IMG/VR virus record: IMGVR_UViG_3300047319_001872
Coordinates: 186,001-250,000 of that record
Source: a virus
Strand: one strand, 5' to 3'
DNA length: 64,000 bases
Under the pieces are notes generated by a model. That model ran no database searches, was not told the DNA's origin, and saw only the letters and a program-made list of their open reading frames with translations. The position numbers and the translations under genes are program-made. Positions 42,085-51,159 of the stretch are shown here, in pieces. How positions within the stretch are numbered: position 1 is the stretch's first letter; each line of letters opens with the position of its first letter.

Positions 42085-42972
42085 TTAATTAAAGTGCAGA
42101 TAGAACGCGCCCTGAAACCAGGACCCGGCTACCGCCGTGATCGTTACCACATACGCAAACTTGTTGCTATTCGCGCCCGGCACTGAAGCCGAAGGCAACG
42201 TGTAGCGCGACACCAGCAGATTACCCAAACCACCGGACGTGGTGGTGGAATCCTGGCCGCTCAGATTCAGACTCGGTAGGCTCTGTTGCAGAAAAGCCAA
42301 AATGCCTGCCAACGCACTGCCTGCCAGGAGCCAGTTTGAAGGGGTCGGTGTGGAGGATGAGCTCAGTGCTAAAAGCTGCGTACGAATCTTCGAACAATCG
42401 AGACCGTAGCTCAACACATCAGCCTGGGGTTTACGGCCACCGCCAAAGGTGTTCCCGCCCGGATACAGCTTACCCGTCAGTACCGGGGTCGTGATGACCT
42501 GGCTCATGTACGGCGCACCTTGCGTCCACTTGAAAGTAAATGACCCTTCGTAGCACAAGGACGTCGACAGCATCGTAACGGTGTACGAGTTGCCCGAGGT
42601 AAAATTCGAGGCAGTGAAATCGCTCGTCGTCAGCTCGGTGCCGTACTTGGCATTGAAACACTGACAGAACTGCGCGGGTGTCATGCTCGTTGAGCCGATG
42701 TAGTTATCGAGCGTCAACGTCATGCTGCGGAAAAGATTAGCCAGGTTAATGCGCCGGTAATACACCGTTTGCTTACCGATATACTGACCGACATTACCGG
42801 GCAAGGACAGGAGCACCAGGCTCGTGTCCTGAATCTGGCCGGAGCCAGGTGTTACGACAGTTGGCACCAACGAGCGTAGCATCGCGGTCGTCAGAGGCAC
42901 CTTCAGACCGGGATTCGACGTGTTAATCAACCCGAGCAAGGTGTTCAACTGCGTGTCAAGAAATGGGTACAT
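42085..42972 (-). CDS. virion module protein, B + C, 295 aa
   Basis: Module B (LNTLLGLINTSNPGLKVP, TVYYRRINLANLF, CFNAKYGTELTTSDFTASN) then a C module with YGLDCSKIRTQLLAL and the ending FQGAFYLHFN. The 'LHFN' ending marks this module across the array. No enzymatic motif was seen. Confidence 0.75.
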   Translation of the reverse strand: MYPFLDTQLNTLLGLINTSNPGLKVPLTTAMLRSLVPTVVTPGSGQIQDTSLVLLSLPGNVGQYIGKQTVYYRRINLANLFRSMTLTLDNYIGSTSMTPAQFCQCFNAKYGTELTTSDFTASNFTSGNSYTVTMLSTSLCYEGSFTFKWTQGAPYMSQVITTPVLTGKLYPGGNTFGGGRKPQADVLSYGLDCSKIRTQLLALSSSSTPTPSNWLLAGSALAGILAFLQQSLPSLNLSGQDSTTTSGGLGNLLVSRYTLPSASVPGANSNKFAYVVTITAVAGSWFQGAFYLHFN

Positions 42973-42988
42973 TAAACACCTCGTTTCG

Positions 42989-43009
42989 GGAGCGGGTCAA
43001 CCCCGCTCC
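42989..43009 (-). terminator. probable terminator or processing hairpin
   Basis: GGAGCGGG pairs with CCCGCTCC around a 5-nt loop. Only a weak T-run follows. It separates two B-C genes. Confidence 0.45.
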
Positions 43010-43022
43010 GTATGCTCTCGAC

Positions 43023-43916
43023 TTAGAAGTTGTTCGGGTCGAACGGATCGTTGTAGTGCAGGTACAGCGTGCCCGAAGGCGTCGTCTGATTCGCTGCCAA
43101 CTGGATCGCCATCACGTACTTGTAGGCCGGGTTGGTCGGGTTATTCACCGCATCATTCAGGCCGTTCGAGACGATGGTGGCCCCCGTCAAGTTCCAGGTC
43201 GTGTTAGCGCCCGTGTCCACCCACAGCGACTTACCTGCGCCCACATCCACGGCTTGAATGGCCGCCAACACGGCATCGAGCTGAGTCTGGGTCATCGCGC
43301 CGGGCGCATACGACAGGAACGTCGACTGCCAGGACGTGAAGTCGTACGGATACAGATACGCCGGGCCGTACACTGCCGTGGCGGGCGGGGCTGACGCATC
43401 GGCCACCGGATAGTTAATACCCGGCAAGTTCGTGGTCAAAGCAGCCGCATCAATCGGCACGCCGCCCGGCACCACATTGAGCATCACGCTACCTTGCCAG
43501 CCGAGCGAGTTCGGGTCCGCCGAGAGCTGCACTTGACCCGTACCATCGCCATTGAGCGTAATCGGCAGGTTCTGCAAGTCCCCTTGCACGAACTGGATGC
43601 CCAGGTAGTACGCGAGCTGGGGCAGGATGTCCCAGGTTGTTTGCGGATTGCTCACGGCCAGATCCGTGACGCCGTGCAGATTGGCCAGCTGGGCCAAATC
43701 CAGGCGATTATAGAGAATCACCTGCGAGCCTTGATAATTCGCTGAAGCCGCCGTCACTTTCACCGCAGTGTTGCGATCGCTCGACAAACCTTGCCAGGTC
43801 CCCGATACCACTTTCGGATTCGAGAACGACAGATCGGACGCCGTAAACGTCGTCGCATTGGCGGCGTTGATCGCGTTCAGCAAATCAGTCAAGGATGGGA
43901 GTTGAAAAGTCGACAT
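43023..43916 (-). CDS. virion module protein, B + C, 297 aa
   Basis: Module B: LTDLLNAINAANATTF, VILYNRLDLAQLAN, ILPQLAYYLGIQFVQGDL, DPNSLGWQGSV. Module C: YPYDFTSWQSTFLSY, LTGATIVSNGLN, YKYVMAIQLA, TLYLHYND. It shows both modules in full. Confidence 0.75.
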   Translation of the reverse strand: MSTFQLPSLTDLLNAINAANATTFTASDLSFSNPKVVSGTWQGLSSDRNTAVKVTAASANYQGSQVILYNRLDLAQLANLHGVTDLAVSNPQTTWDILPQLAYYLGIQFVQGDLQNLPITLNGDGTGQVQLSADPNSLGWQGSVMLNVVPGGVPIDAAALTTNLPGINYPVADASAPPATAVYGPAYLYPYDFTSWQSTFLSYAPGAMTQTQLDAVLAAIQAVDVGAGKSLWVDTGANTTWNLTGATIVSNGLNDAVNNPTNPAYKYVMAIQLAANQTTPSGTLYLHYNDPFDPNNF

Positions 43917-43925
43917 ATCTCACCC

Positions 43926-44897
43926 TTAAACGTTGTAGTGCATGATGATGCGGCCTGCGCCCCACGAAGCACCGGCAGGCAGATCCAGATACAGCGCACG
44001 ATTGAAGTACTTGCTGTCCGCTTCCGGCAACGCCGCACTCGGCAGCGTCACGTTCGTGAACTTAATCCCGTACAGACTGTATGGGGTCGAAGCCGGATTG
44101 GTCAGGTTGTACTGTGTAGTAATCGCGGCGTTGATCGAAGCGAGCAGCGAGTTATGTACCGTCGCACCTGTGCCAGTTTGGGTGCCCAGGCCGTAGCTGG
44201 TCAAGAAAACAAGGACTTGAGCCAAAGTTTGGCTCGACGCCACACCTGCCTGGTTAAGCGCATTGGTCCAGTCGATCGAGTAGAAGTCCAGATCCGGCAC
44301 GTAGACGCCGTTATCCACCACATTGCGACCCCCAGGGAACACGCGGGCATTTTCCAGACTCGTCACCGAGATCATCGACGCGATGTCCTGCGGGGCCTGC
44401 ACCCAGTAAAGGGTAAAGCTACCGATAAACCCAGGGCTACCGGTCGCGGCTGCGACAGTCGCCGCACTGTTACGCGTGCCTGCTACCAGACCAATGGCTG
44501 GCACGGCGTTATTGTTACCGACAGGGAGATTGGCATCGACGATGTCGGCGGTAGTCAGCGTCAGACCGTACTTTGCATTGATCGACGGCAACAGATCCGA
44601 GATCTTAAACGGCGAACCAGCATTGGGCGAGTACTTGTAAATGACGATCGGCAAATTGCGGAACAAAATACCGAAGTCCAACCGACGATACAGCAGCGTG
44701 GTGTTACCCACGTATTTCGTCCCAGCCTGCGCGGTGACCTTGATCGACGTGTTCTGAATGTTGCCCCCCGTCGGCGTCACCGCAGTGGGCGTACCGTACA
44801 GGGCATTCGTCGTGGTCAGCGGCACAGGCAGAGAGGGATTTGCTTGGTTGATCAAATCAACCAGCATCTGCATGGACTGCTTGGGATAAAGAGACAT
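43926..44897 (-). CDS. virion module protein, B + C, 323 aa
   Basis: Module B: MQMLVDLINQANPSLPVPL, TLLYRRLDFGILFRN, LLPSINAKYGLTLTTADIV. Module C: LDFYSIDWTNALNQA, ISLYGIKF-like strand and the ending AGRIIMHYNV. It resembles its neighbours closely. No catalytic motif. Confidence 0.75.
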   Translation of the reverse strand: MSLYPKQSMQMLVDLINQANPSLPVPLTTTNALYGTPTAVTPTGGNIQNTSIKVTAQAGTKYVGNTTLLYRRLDFGILFRNLPIVIYKYSPNAGSPFKISDLLPSINAKYGLTLTTADIVDANLPVGNNNAVPAIGLVAGTRNSAATVAAATGSPGFIGSFTLYWVQAPQDIASMISVTSLENARVFPGGRNVVDNGVYVPDLDFYSIDWTNALNQAGVASSQTLAQVLVFLTSYGLGTQTGTGATVHNSLLASINAAITTQYNLTNPASTPYSLYGIKFTNVTLPSAALPEADSKYFNRALYLDLPAGASWGAGRIIMHYNV

Positions 44898-44907
44898 GGT
44901 TCAAGCC

Positions 44908-45780
44908 CTAACGATTTTCGAGGACGTTGTAGTGAAAGTACATGGCGCTGCCGTAGAAGACACCAGCCCAAATCGTACCGAGAATCACTACCCGATCAAA
45001 ATTCTTGTTACTGTCGGCGATCTGTGAGGTCGCGTAATCTCCCGCGCCCGTGTAGGCGTAGCGCGCATCCGGAAAGTAAGGAATCCCCACTTTCGCACAA
45101 GCTGCACTGAGCGTCGCGTAGTCCGCAATGCCGTTGTAGCCCACGAACTGGTTAAGAGCGTAGTACTTGATCGCCAGCGCATCACGCATTGACGTGAAGT
45201 CGTAGTTCCACAGATAATCCCGACCATTGAGTCGATACGGGACATGGTTCACCACAGCGGCGCTATAGTCGTCAAACATCGTGTTCAACCGATTACTCGC
45301 GATCACCACATTCAGGTGCGGCTTATCGTGGGTAATCGTGATGTCGACTGAGCCTTTCCACCCGAGCGAGTCATCGGCCGCTACCAGCGTCACCGTACTC
45401 GAACCGAGGAGGGGTGGCGTGGTGATGTCCTGCGGAACAAAATCTTCCTCTTGCAGGAACGTCCCCAAGGACGCATTCATCAACGTCGCGATGCTCGCCA
45501 GCGTGAAGTTATCCAGCGAGGCCAGCGAGACCCGGCCTGCCAGATTGGAGAGGGGGACGCGGGTGTACTGAATCACCGCGTCACCATAGTAGCCTCGACC
45601 TGGCACCCCTGTGACGTCCACCGTGGTATCGTAGCCCACCGCGCCGTCAGGCGCAGCTTGCGGCGTACCGAAGATCAGGTTCTTATCCGAGAAGATCGGA
45701 TTCGGGGTGAACGTCTCATTGAGCAGGATAATCAGCTGCTCTCCGGAGAGAGTCGTCGGCTGTGACGTAATACCTGTCAT
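44908..45780 (-). CDS. virion module protein, B + C, 290 aa
   Basis: I use the ATG at 45780; a GTG one codon earlier is possible. Module B has GEQLIILLNETFTPN, VIQYTRVPLSNLAG and DDSLGWKGSVDIT. Module C has YLWNYDFTSMRDALA and ends AMYFHYNVLENR. Confidence 0.75.
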   Translation of the reverse strand: MTGITSQPTTLSGEQLIILLNETFTPNPIFSDKNLIFGTPQAAPDGAVGYDTTVDVTGVPGRGYYGDAVIQYTRVPLSNLAGRVSLASLDNFTLASIATLMNASLGTFLQEEDFVPQDITTPPLLGSSTVTLVAADDSLGWKGSVDITITHDKPHLNVVIASNRLNTMFDDYSAAVVNHVPYRLNGRDYLWNYDFTSMRDALAIKYYALNQFVGYNGIADYATLSAACAKVGIPYFPDARYAYTGAGDYATSQIADSNKNFDRVVILGTIWAGVFYGSAMYFHYNVLENR

Positions 45781-45795
45781 CACTCTCTCCTTGGA

Positions 45796-47340
45796 TTAAT
45801 CAACGTAGAACTGATCGGTGATCGGCGTGAAGAGGGCCGAGTACCGGGCGACATTACTGATGCGGAATTCCTCGAGGTACGCTTGCGCGGGGGCAGTCGT
45901 CACGAAAGGGTTACCGCCGATTGACAACATCCCTGCGTTGTTGCCCCAGGTCTTGCCGGTCGCCGTCGCGGTGGCTTGCGGTACACCGTCCACGTAAAGC
46001 GTCCACACGCCTGCTTTACTGACCAGCGCGATATGTTGCCACTGATTGAGCACCAACTTGTTAGCGGCCACGGTGAGCGTCTGGCTCCCCGGCGTAATAG
46101 CGTCCTGATCCGCATAGACCACCAAGGTCCCGTCGCTATACATCTGAATGCGACCACCCGAGCTGGCGTTATCCGGCGCCTTCATGGCCAACACCTGGAC
46201 GGCGTTGTTCGCGAGCAGATACTGATCGAACTCGAGGGTGAAGTCCGAGGTGAGGCGCAGCTCAGCAGAGTCCGCCGTGGTCACGTTCGCACCTGCAGCC
46301 AACGCCGCCAGCGAAGAACCACCCCAGAGCGACTGTGCGGTGGAGATCGCAGCCGGTGCATTGGCGTTGAGGACCCGCGACGGATAGGCCTGGTCATGCA
46401 AAATGGTCGAGCCGTTGATGCCGTCAAAGCGCAACAGCATCGCGGTCTTCACCGGCGGCAAGAGGTCCGTATTCGCATACGGGTCGATGAGACCATAATG
46501 CAGGAACATGTAGCCCGAGTAGCCGAGCGAGTACGAGTTGTTCAGCTTGACAATCAGCACGTACTGGTAGGCCGGGTTGGGGGTACAAAGCGAGTCACCC
46601 AGCGGCACGAAGTCCGACACCAGTCCGTTGTACACCACCGAAGCACCTTGCAAACTGTACTGGGCGGCCGCAACGTTGGTCCAGTTGTTACCCGTCAGTG
46701 CTTTCAAATCCAGCGCGAGCTGCGTCAGGTCATTGCTCGAGGTATTGTAGTTCTGCAGATGCGCCTGGTACGGCGTCATGTCGCGGAAGTACGAATACAG
46801 CTCACCGAAGGGCTTACCCGCGTCGGTGTTCGGATACAAGAGACCCGAGAGCGTCGTGCCGGTGGCCACCGTGGCCAGATCGTAATTACCGGCCTGGAAC
46901 GGTAGCGTCACCGAACCAATCCAGCCCAACGAATTCGGCTGCGCAGTCAAGGTGACGGAACCCGAACCATCCGAGCCGATCACCAGCGCCGTGTTGTCGT
47001 TCAGGTCGCCTGCGACAAAGTTCAGACCGAAGTTCGCATTGAGCACGGCCCAGAAATCCGCGACCGTGGTCCAACCGTTGCCGAAGATCGGCTGGGGCAA
47101 GAGGATCGCCAGGTCCGCCAGATTCAGACGTCGATAGTAAATCGTTTGCGCGCCCTGGTACGGCGCATTGACGTCGTTGACCGTAATCAGCAGCGACGTG
47201 TTTTCAATTCCCTGGGGGTCCTGATAGACGACAGGATTGCTAAAGGTGTACTGACTGGGCACGAGTGTCACGCCCTTGTTCTGAGCCGCAATCGCAGTCA
47301 GAATCGCAGTCAGTGGTGCGGGATAAAGCGTTTGCGCCAT
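45796..47340 (-). CDS. virion module protein, B + C + LamG, 514 aa
   Basis: The protein contains three modules in order: B (TAILTAIAAQNKGVTLVP, TIYYRRLNLADLAILL, AQPNSLGWIGSVTL), C (SYFRDMTPYQAHLQNYNT to GYMFLHYGLID) and LamG (TSDFTLEFDQYLL, YLEEFRISNVARYSALF). This is the only member with B, C and LamG together and shows how LamG is added at the C-terminus. Confidence 0.75.
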   Translation of the reverse strand: MAQTLYPAPLTAILTAIAAQNKGVTLVPSQYTFSNPVVYQDPQGIENTSLLITVNDVNAPYQGAQTIYYRRLNLADLAILLPQPIFGNGWTTVADFWAVLNANFGLNFVAGDLNDNTALVIGSDGSGSVTLTAQPNSLGWIGSVTLPFQAGNYDLATVATGTTLSGLLYPNTDAGKPFGELYSYFRDMTPYQAHLQNYNTSSNDLTQLALDLKALTGNNWTNVAAAQYSLQGASVVYNGLVSDFVPLGDSLCTPNPAYQYVLIVKLNNSYSLGYSGYMFLHYGLIDPYANTDLLPPVKTAMLLRFDGINGSTILHDQAYPSRVLNANAPAAISTAQSLWGGSSLAALAAGANVTTADSAELRLTSDFTLEFDQYLLANNAVQVLAMKAPDNASSGGRIQMYSDGTLVVYADQDAITPGSQTLTVAANKLVLNQWQHIALVSKAGVWTLYVDGVPQATATATGKTWGNNAGMLSIGGNPFVTTAPAQAYLEEFRISNVARYSALFTPITDQFYVD

Positions 47341-47348
47341 GACTAATC

Positions 47349-48179
47349 CTAGCTCTGGTTATAGTGGAAGAGCGCCGCGCCTACGTAGGTGCTACCCACC
47401 ACGTTTTTCTGAACCACGACCCGCTCAAAGTTGGTGTTCGCGCCAGGATACTTCGAAGTCGCGTAATCGGTCACCGTACTCGCTGCAGGGGTGGGCCAGT
47501 CGGTGTAGCCGAACTGTTTCTGGATCGCTGCTTTGAGCAACGCCAGATTACTCCAGGTACCGCTTGCACTCACGGCCAACGCATTGGCTGAAGCCGCGGT
47601 GCTGTAGAACGGCGACATATCGACATTCCACATCTGCATGCCGATGTCAAGCTTGTTAAGCGTCGGGTCAATCTTATCGTAGTTCTGTGTGTCCAAACTC
47701 ACACTGCGGATCACCGAAGAGAGCTCCGGCCAGATCCGGTGAAATTCCAACACCATCGAGCCAGTGTAGCCGAGTGAAGTCGGTTTGGCGATAATGTTGA
47801 TATTGACTGCGGCACCTTCATCGACGCGCGCAATATTAGTGTCAACAACGTCGGCCTGGGTGAAGTTCAACCCAAGGTACGCATTGACCGTGTCGAGCAT
47901 GTTGTACAGCGTATCGGCACCCACACTGCGCATGACTGGAATATAGTCGTAGGCTTGCGTGAGATTAATGCGCTGATACTTGAAATCCTGATAACCGTGA
48001 TACACTGTCCCCAGCACCCCAACTGTCGGGACGATAGAAGACTTGCCGTCCGAGGCACTCGGGTCCAGACGTGCGCCACCCAGATACAGGTTACTTTTCG
48101 TAACCGGTGTCGGAAGATGCGGATTTGCCTGATTAATGAGTGCCAACAGCCGGTCGGAAGCGACTGGCACAAAAGACAT
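47349..48179 (-). CDS. virion module protein, B + C, 276 aa
   Basis: Module B: DRLLALINQANPHLPTPV, FKYQRINLTQAYDYI, MLDTVNAYLGLNFTQADVV. Module C: MQMWNVDMSPFYSTA to AALFHYNQS. It is adjacent to the terminator at 48195-48223. Confidence 0.75.
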   Translation of the reverse strand: MSFVPVASDRLLALINQANPHLPTPVTKSNLYLGGARLDPSASDGKSSIVPTVGVLGTVYHGYQDFKYQRINLTQAYDYIPVMRSVGADTLYNMLDTVNAYLGLNFTQADVVDTNIARVDEGAAVNINIIAKPTSLGYTGSMVLEFHRIWPELSSVIRSVSLDTQNYDKIDPTLNKLDIGMQMWNVDMSPFYSTAASANALAVSASGTWSNLALLKAAIQKQFGYTDWPTPAASTVTDYATSKYPGANTNFERVVVQKNVVGSTYVGAALFHYNQS

Positions 48180-48194
48180 ACGTACCCCTTAACG

Positions 48195-48223
48195 AATAAA
48201 GAGGGGACCCGAAGGTCCCCTCT
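48195..48223 (-). terminator. intrinsic terminator
   Basis: GAGGGGACC pairs with GGTCCCCTC around a UUCG-type loop, followed by TTTATTC on the minus strand. It ends the 176-aa gene. Confidence 0.75.
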
Positions 48224-48251
48224 CGTTTTAGGTCTGAACCAACAAAACGAC

Positions 48252-48782
48252 TTAGGCCGGTTGGACGTACACGAGACCCGTGAGCGTCGGCGACGTAATG
48301 ACGCTCGACAGCGGGATGTCGTTGGACTTGAGCGTGAGGGTCATCACGCCTTCGTACACAACCGAATCCGCCGTGGCAGCGATCTGGAAGTTGTGCTCTT
48401 CGTTCGGCACACCGCCAGTGAAGGTCGGCAGCGGGCCGTCGGTGTAGTCAGCAGCCGTCAGGTTGATCTGGTATGCGGCGTTCACTTCCGGAATCATGTC
48501 CGAAATGTTCGCTGCATTGCCCAGCGCGTAGACGGTGCTGCGGGCGCCCGGAATCGTCGACAGGTTCACGCGGTTGTAGTTCACCACCACGCTGCCGGTG
48601 TAGCCCGAACCTGCTTGCGCCGACACGGTGATTTGCGTGTCCGGGTTCGGATTGGTGCCCGTCATGGCCGTCGGAATCCCGAAGGAGATGAGAGCAAGCG
48701 TCAGGGCACTGGCGTTGTCGTGGTTGATCTGGTCCAGAAGGACCTGATCAGGGTCTTTGGTAAAGTCAAGTTGCCATGCCAT
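48252..48782 (-). CDS. virion module protein, B only, 176 aa
   Basis: Module B with DQINHDNASALTLALIS, VVVNYNRVNLSTIPG, MIPEVNAAYQINLTAADY, ADSVVYEGVM and the ending PTLTGLVYVQPA. It follows a candidate late promoter and carries no C or LamG part. Confidence 0.75.
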   Translation of the reverse strand: MAWQLDFTKDPDQVLLDQINHDNASALTLALISFGIPTAMTGTNPNPDTQITVSAQAGSGYTGSVVVNYNRVNLSTIPGARSTVYALGNAANISDMIPEVNAAYQINLTAADYTDGPLPTFTGGVPNEEHNFQIAATADSVVYEGVMTLTLKSNDIPLSSVITSPTLTGLVYVQPA

Positions 48783-48831
48783 TTTCGATACCTTCTGGAA
48801 GGTTAATGGGGTCGAAGAAAAAACACATTCG

Positions 48832-48855
48832 CATAGGATGCGCCAACTTTTACTG
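48832..48855 (-). promoter_or_regulatory. candidate late promoter
   Basis: CAGTAA, 13 bases, CTATG on the minus strand (with CATCCTATGCG as at 32.7 kb). As at 32.7 kb, CAGTAA begins one base after the stop codon of the preceding gene. It lies about 50 bases before the ATG at 48782. Confidence 0.5.
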
Positions 48856-48856
48856 C

Positions 48857-49396
48857 TTACACAGGGGGCTGGACGTAGACCAGACCACTCAGCGTAGGAC
48901 GAACAATCACCGAACTTAAGGGAATTAAGGCCCCCGGTAATTGAACCTGGAACTCATAAGTCGAGTCCAGCCACGCTAAGGAATTGGCACCGCGCGCAGT
49001 CAGCTGGTAGGTGCTTTGTTCTTCGCTGTAGACTGTGTCTTCAACCTCGTCGGGCGTCAGATTAAGGCCCAACGCTTCGTTGATTACATCCAACGAAGCA
49101 TGAATGGAAAACGGAAATGCATCGATGACAACGGGCTTAACCCAACCTGCAGGCAGCAACGACAGTACGCTTAATGGTAGACGCCTGTAATGGATGTCCT
49201 CCGGCCCCACGTAGTCAGTCCCTGCTACCGGGGTCAGCGTCACCTGAGTATTCCGTCCCTGAGCATCTGTGTGCTCTTGGGGTAGTCCGTACGTGAAATC
49301 AACGTGCTCAACCCGATGCAAACCAGGATTGTAGACGTTAATCAAAGCGGTCAAACGATCGCTACTCAATCCACCGTAAGGCTTAGGTGTGGCCAT
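48857..49396 (-). CDS. virion module protein, B only, 179 aa
   Basis: Module B: SDRLTALINVYNPGLHR, RNTQVTLTPVAGTDYVG, IHYRRLPLSVLSLLPA, INEALGLNLTPDEVED, and the ending RPTLSGLVYVQPPV. It is the first gene of the array in transcription order and follows a promoter-like signal and hairpin. Confidence 0.75.
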   Translation of the reverse strand: MATPKPYGGLSSDRLTALINVYNPGLHRVEHVDFTYGLPQEHTDAQGRNTQVTLTPVAGTDYVGPEDIHYRRLPLSVLSLLPAGWVKPVVIDAFPFSIHASLDVINEALGLNLTPDEVEDTVYSEEQSTYQLTARGANSLAWLDSTYEFQVQLPGALIPLSSVIVRPTLSGLVYVQPPV

Positions 49397-49425
49397 GGTG
49401 TTGGTCCCAAGATTGAATAATTAAT

Positions 49426-49452
49426 CATAGAATTGACGATATTTTCTTACTG
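49426..49452 (-). promoter_or_regulatory. candidate late promoter
   Basis: CAGTAA, 16 bases, CTATG on the minus strand, followed by an A/T-rich stretch (ATTAATTATT). It lies about 30 bases before the ATG at 49396 and downstream of the hairpin at 49471-49494. It would start the module array. Confidence 0.55.
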
Positions 49453-49458
49453 TACCGT

Positions 49459-49494
49459 GTCAGCGGCATAAAGGGAGAGCCGAAGCTCTCCCTT
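49459..49494 (-). terminator. terminator with TATGCCG motif
   Basis: AAGGGAGAGC pairs with GCTCTCCCTT around TTCG (49471-49494), followed by TTTATGCCGCTGAC. It ends the virion gene unit that precedes the array. Confidence 0.75.
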
Positions 49495-49498
49495 TATG

Positions 49499-49750
49499 TC
49501 AGGGTGTTAATGCACGCAACCCTTGATAGCCGTGGGTGTCTTCCTTAAAGCAGCGAAAGGGCTGACACACCTGGAGTACCGCGCCGTGTTCGAGATCGGC
49601 GACCAACAACCGAGCGAACTCTGCGAGCGGGATCAACGGCGTAGCCCGCGGCAAGTATGGTGCGATAAACCCAATGGTGCCAGCTGTTGCGGCAACTGCA
49701 ACGTAGACTAGCGCCCCCGTGAGGCCCGCTCGGACTAGTAGCTGTCGCAT
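49499..49750 (-). CDS. small membrane protein, 83 aa
   Basis: An N-terminal hydrophobic segment (LTGALVYVAVAATAGTIGF) precedes a hydrophilic C-terminal half with a Cys pair (VCQPFRCFKED). It lies between the structural genes and the module array and could be a holin-like or regulatory membrane protein; no test supports either. No family recognised. Confidence 0.65.
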   Translation of the reverse strand: MRQLLVRAGLTGALVYVAVAATAGTIGFIAPYLPRATPLIPLAEFARLLVADLEHGAVLQVCQPFRCFKEDTHGYQGLRALTP

Positions 49751-49788
49751 GGTCTTCCCCTCTAAAGCGTCGAAGCTCTCGTGCTCGA

Positions 49789-51150
49789 CTATGACGTCCC
49801 CTGAGACTGGCCTTGCGTAAAGATCGTCAGTGCAGTACGGGTCACGTGCCGCGCTACCGTCAAACCTGGGGCTGCCATTTGTACGGAGTGGTGAGCCTTC
49901 AGGAGAACCCCGTACATCTGTTCAATGGAATCATCGGACAGATACAGAATCCGCAGCATCATGCCAGGCACAATCAACGAGGGATCAGTGTGCTCCCACA
50001 CGAGACCCACGAGACCGCCATTGCGCTGAGCCAATGCCGAGTATTCCAGATAAGGATTGGCAGTGATGCGGTTAGGCGATACCTGCACATTATTCATGCC
50101 ATTGGGGCGCTGCACCGAGACAAATTCACTGTTGGTGGAACCGCGTGCCGCCAGTGTCTTATTGTCCTGGGTGTAGACAAAGCCCTCCATCATCTTGCTG
50201 GCGTCAGCAAAGCGCAGGCCGTTACCTTGCGAGAGCTGTTTGGAGTCCGAGTTATCCTGCGTCTTCACCGTGCCGGTAGCTAAGATGACGAGGTTGCTGC
50301 CATCCTGTCGGTAGGTGCGATCCAGGTTCGGGTACTTATTCTCCGGGATGATGATAATGGTCGCCTGAGAGAACGCCTGGCTATAGCGAGTCGGATCGTA
50401 AAGCGGATAGACATGCCAGAAACCGTCTTGCAAGTAGTAACCCATCCCGGCGCCGTACACTCCGCCACACTTCTCCTGCACGTACTTGGGCAGATTGACG
50501 AGCTTGGTGCCCTGCGGAATCACCAGGTGATCGCGCTTTGCGGTATTATCGGCCGCCACCATTTGCACACCCTGCACCGCTTGCGCCCCATTCACCATGA
50601 TGTTGCTGGACTGCTGGGTGAGCACGCCGGTGATGACATCTTGCGGCGTCATGTAGCGAAAGATGTTACCGTAGGTGCGCATGCGCAATTGCTCAAGCGC
50701 CTTATCCACCAACTGGAAGTTGATGTTTAAGAGCGAGACGCGATCCAGATCGTCTTCAGACACCACGTTCCGACCATTGCCGCTTAAGGTCGGATTACCC
50801 CGATCCACCAGCGTAGCCGTAAAACGCTGCTGCTGCACTTGCTGGGCGGTGTTGGTCGTGTCACCCGTTTCACTCAGCGGTGTCTTGATGATCGTGATGT
50901 CGAGATTGCTCTGATTGGGGTAGACCTGATACGCGTACTTGCCTGCCGGGATCAGGAGCTCCACCATGATCACGTCACCGTAGTTCAGCTCATAGTCCGC
51001 CTGGATGTCATAGGACACCAGCTTCAGCGGCACCAGATCGACGCCAGTGGCATTCAGGTGAATGATCGCAGACCACGCAAAGTGCACGGGATTGGGCGCA
51101 GCAGTGATCGCCTGCACCTCTTGATACAATCCCGATTGTTCCAGTTCCAT
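49789..51150 (-). CDS. virion structural protein, 453 aa
   Basis: Mixed alpha/beta protein starting MELEQSGLYQEVQAI, with strand-rich stretches, an internal aromatic segment (GMGYYLQDGFWHVYPLYDP) and Gln/Asn/Thr-rich linkers. It resembles virion structural proteins by composition. The exact role (baseplate or other) cannot be read. It is followed by the 228-aa gene in the same unit. Confidence 0.65.
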   Translation of the reverse strand: MELEQSGLYQEVQAITAAPNPVHFAWSAIIHLNATGVDLVPLKLVSYDIQADYELNYGDVIMVELLIPAGKYAYQVYPNQSNLDITIIKTPLSETGDTTNTAQQVQQQRFTATLVDRGNPTLSGNGRNVVSEDDLDRVSLLNINFQLVDKALEQLRMRTYGNIFRYMTPQDVITGVLTQQSSNIMVNGAQAVQGVQMVAADNTAKRDHLVIPQGTKLVNLPKYVQEKCGGVYGAGMGYYLQDGFWHVYPLYDPTRYSQAFSQATIIIIPENKYPNLDRTYRQDGSNLVILATGTVKTQDNSDSKQLSQGNGLRFADASKMMEGFVYTQDNKTLAARGSTNSEFVSVQRPNGMNNVQVSPNRITANPYLEYSALAQRNGGLVGLVWEHTDPSLIVPGMMLRILYLSDDSIEQMYGVLLKAHHSVQMAAPGLTVARHVTRTALTIFTQGQSQGTS

Positions 51151-51159
51151 AAGGGCTCC

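Noticed and set aside
43791-45110. 439-codon + strand frame in the module array
   Set aside because: Antisense to two B-C genes that share clear homology on the minus strand.
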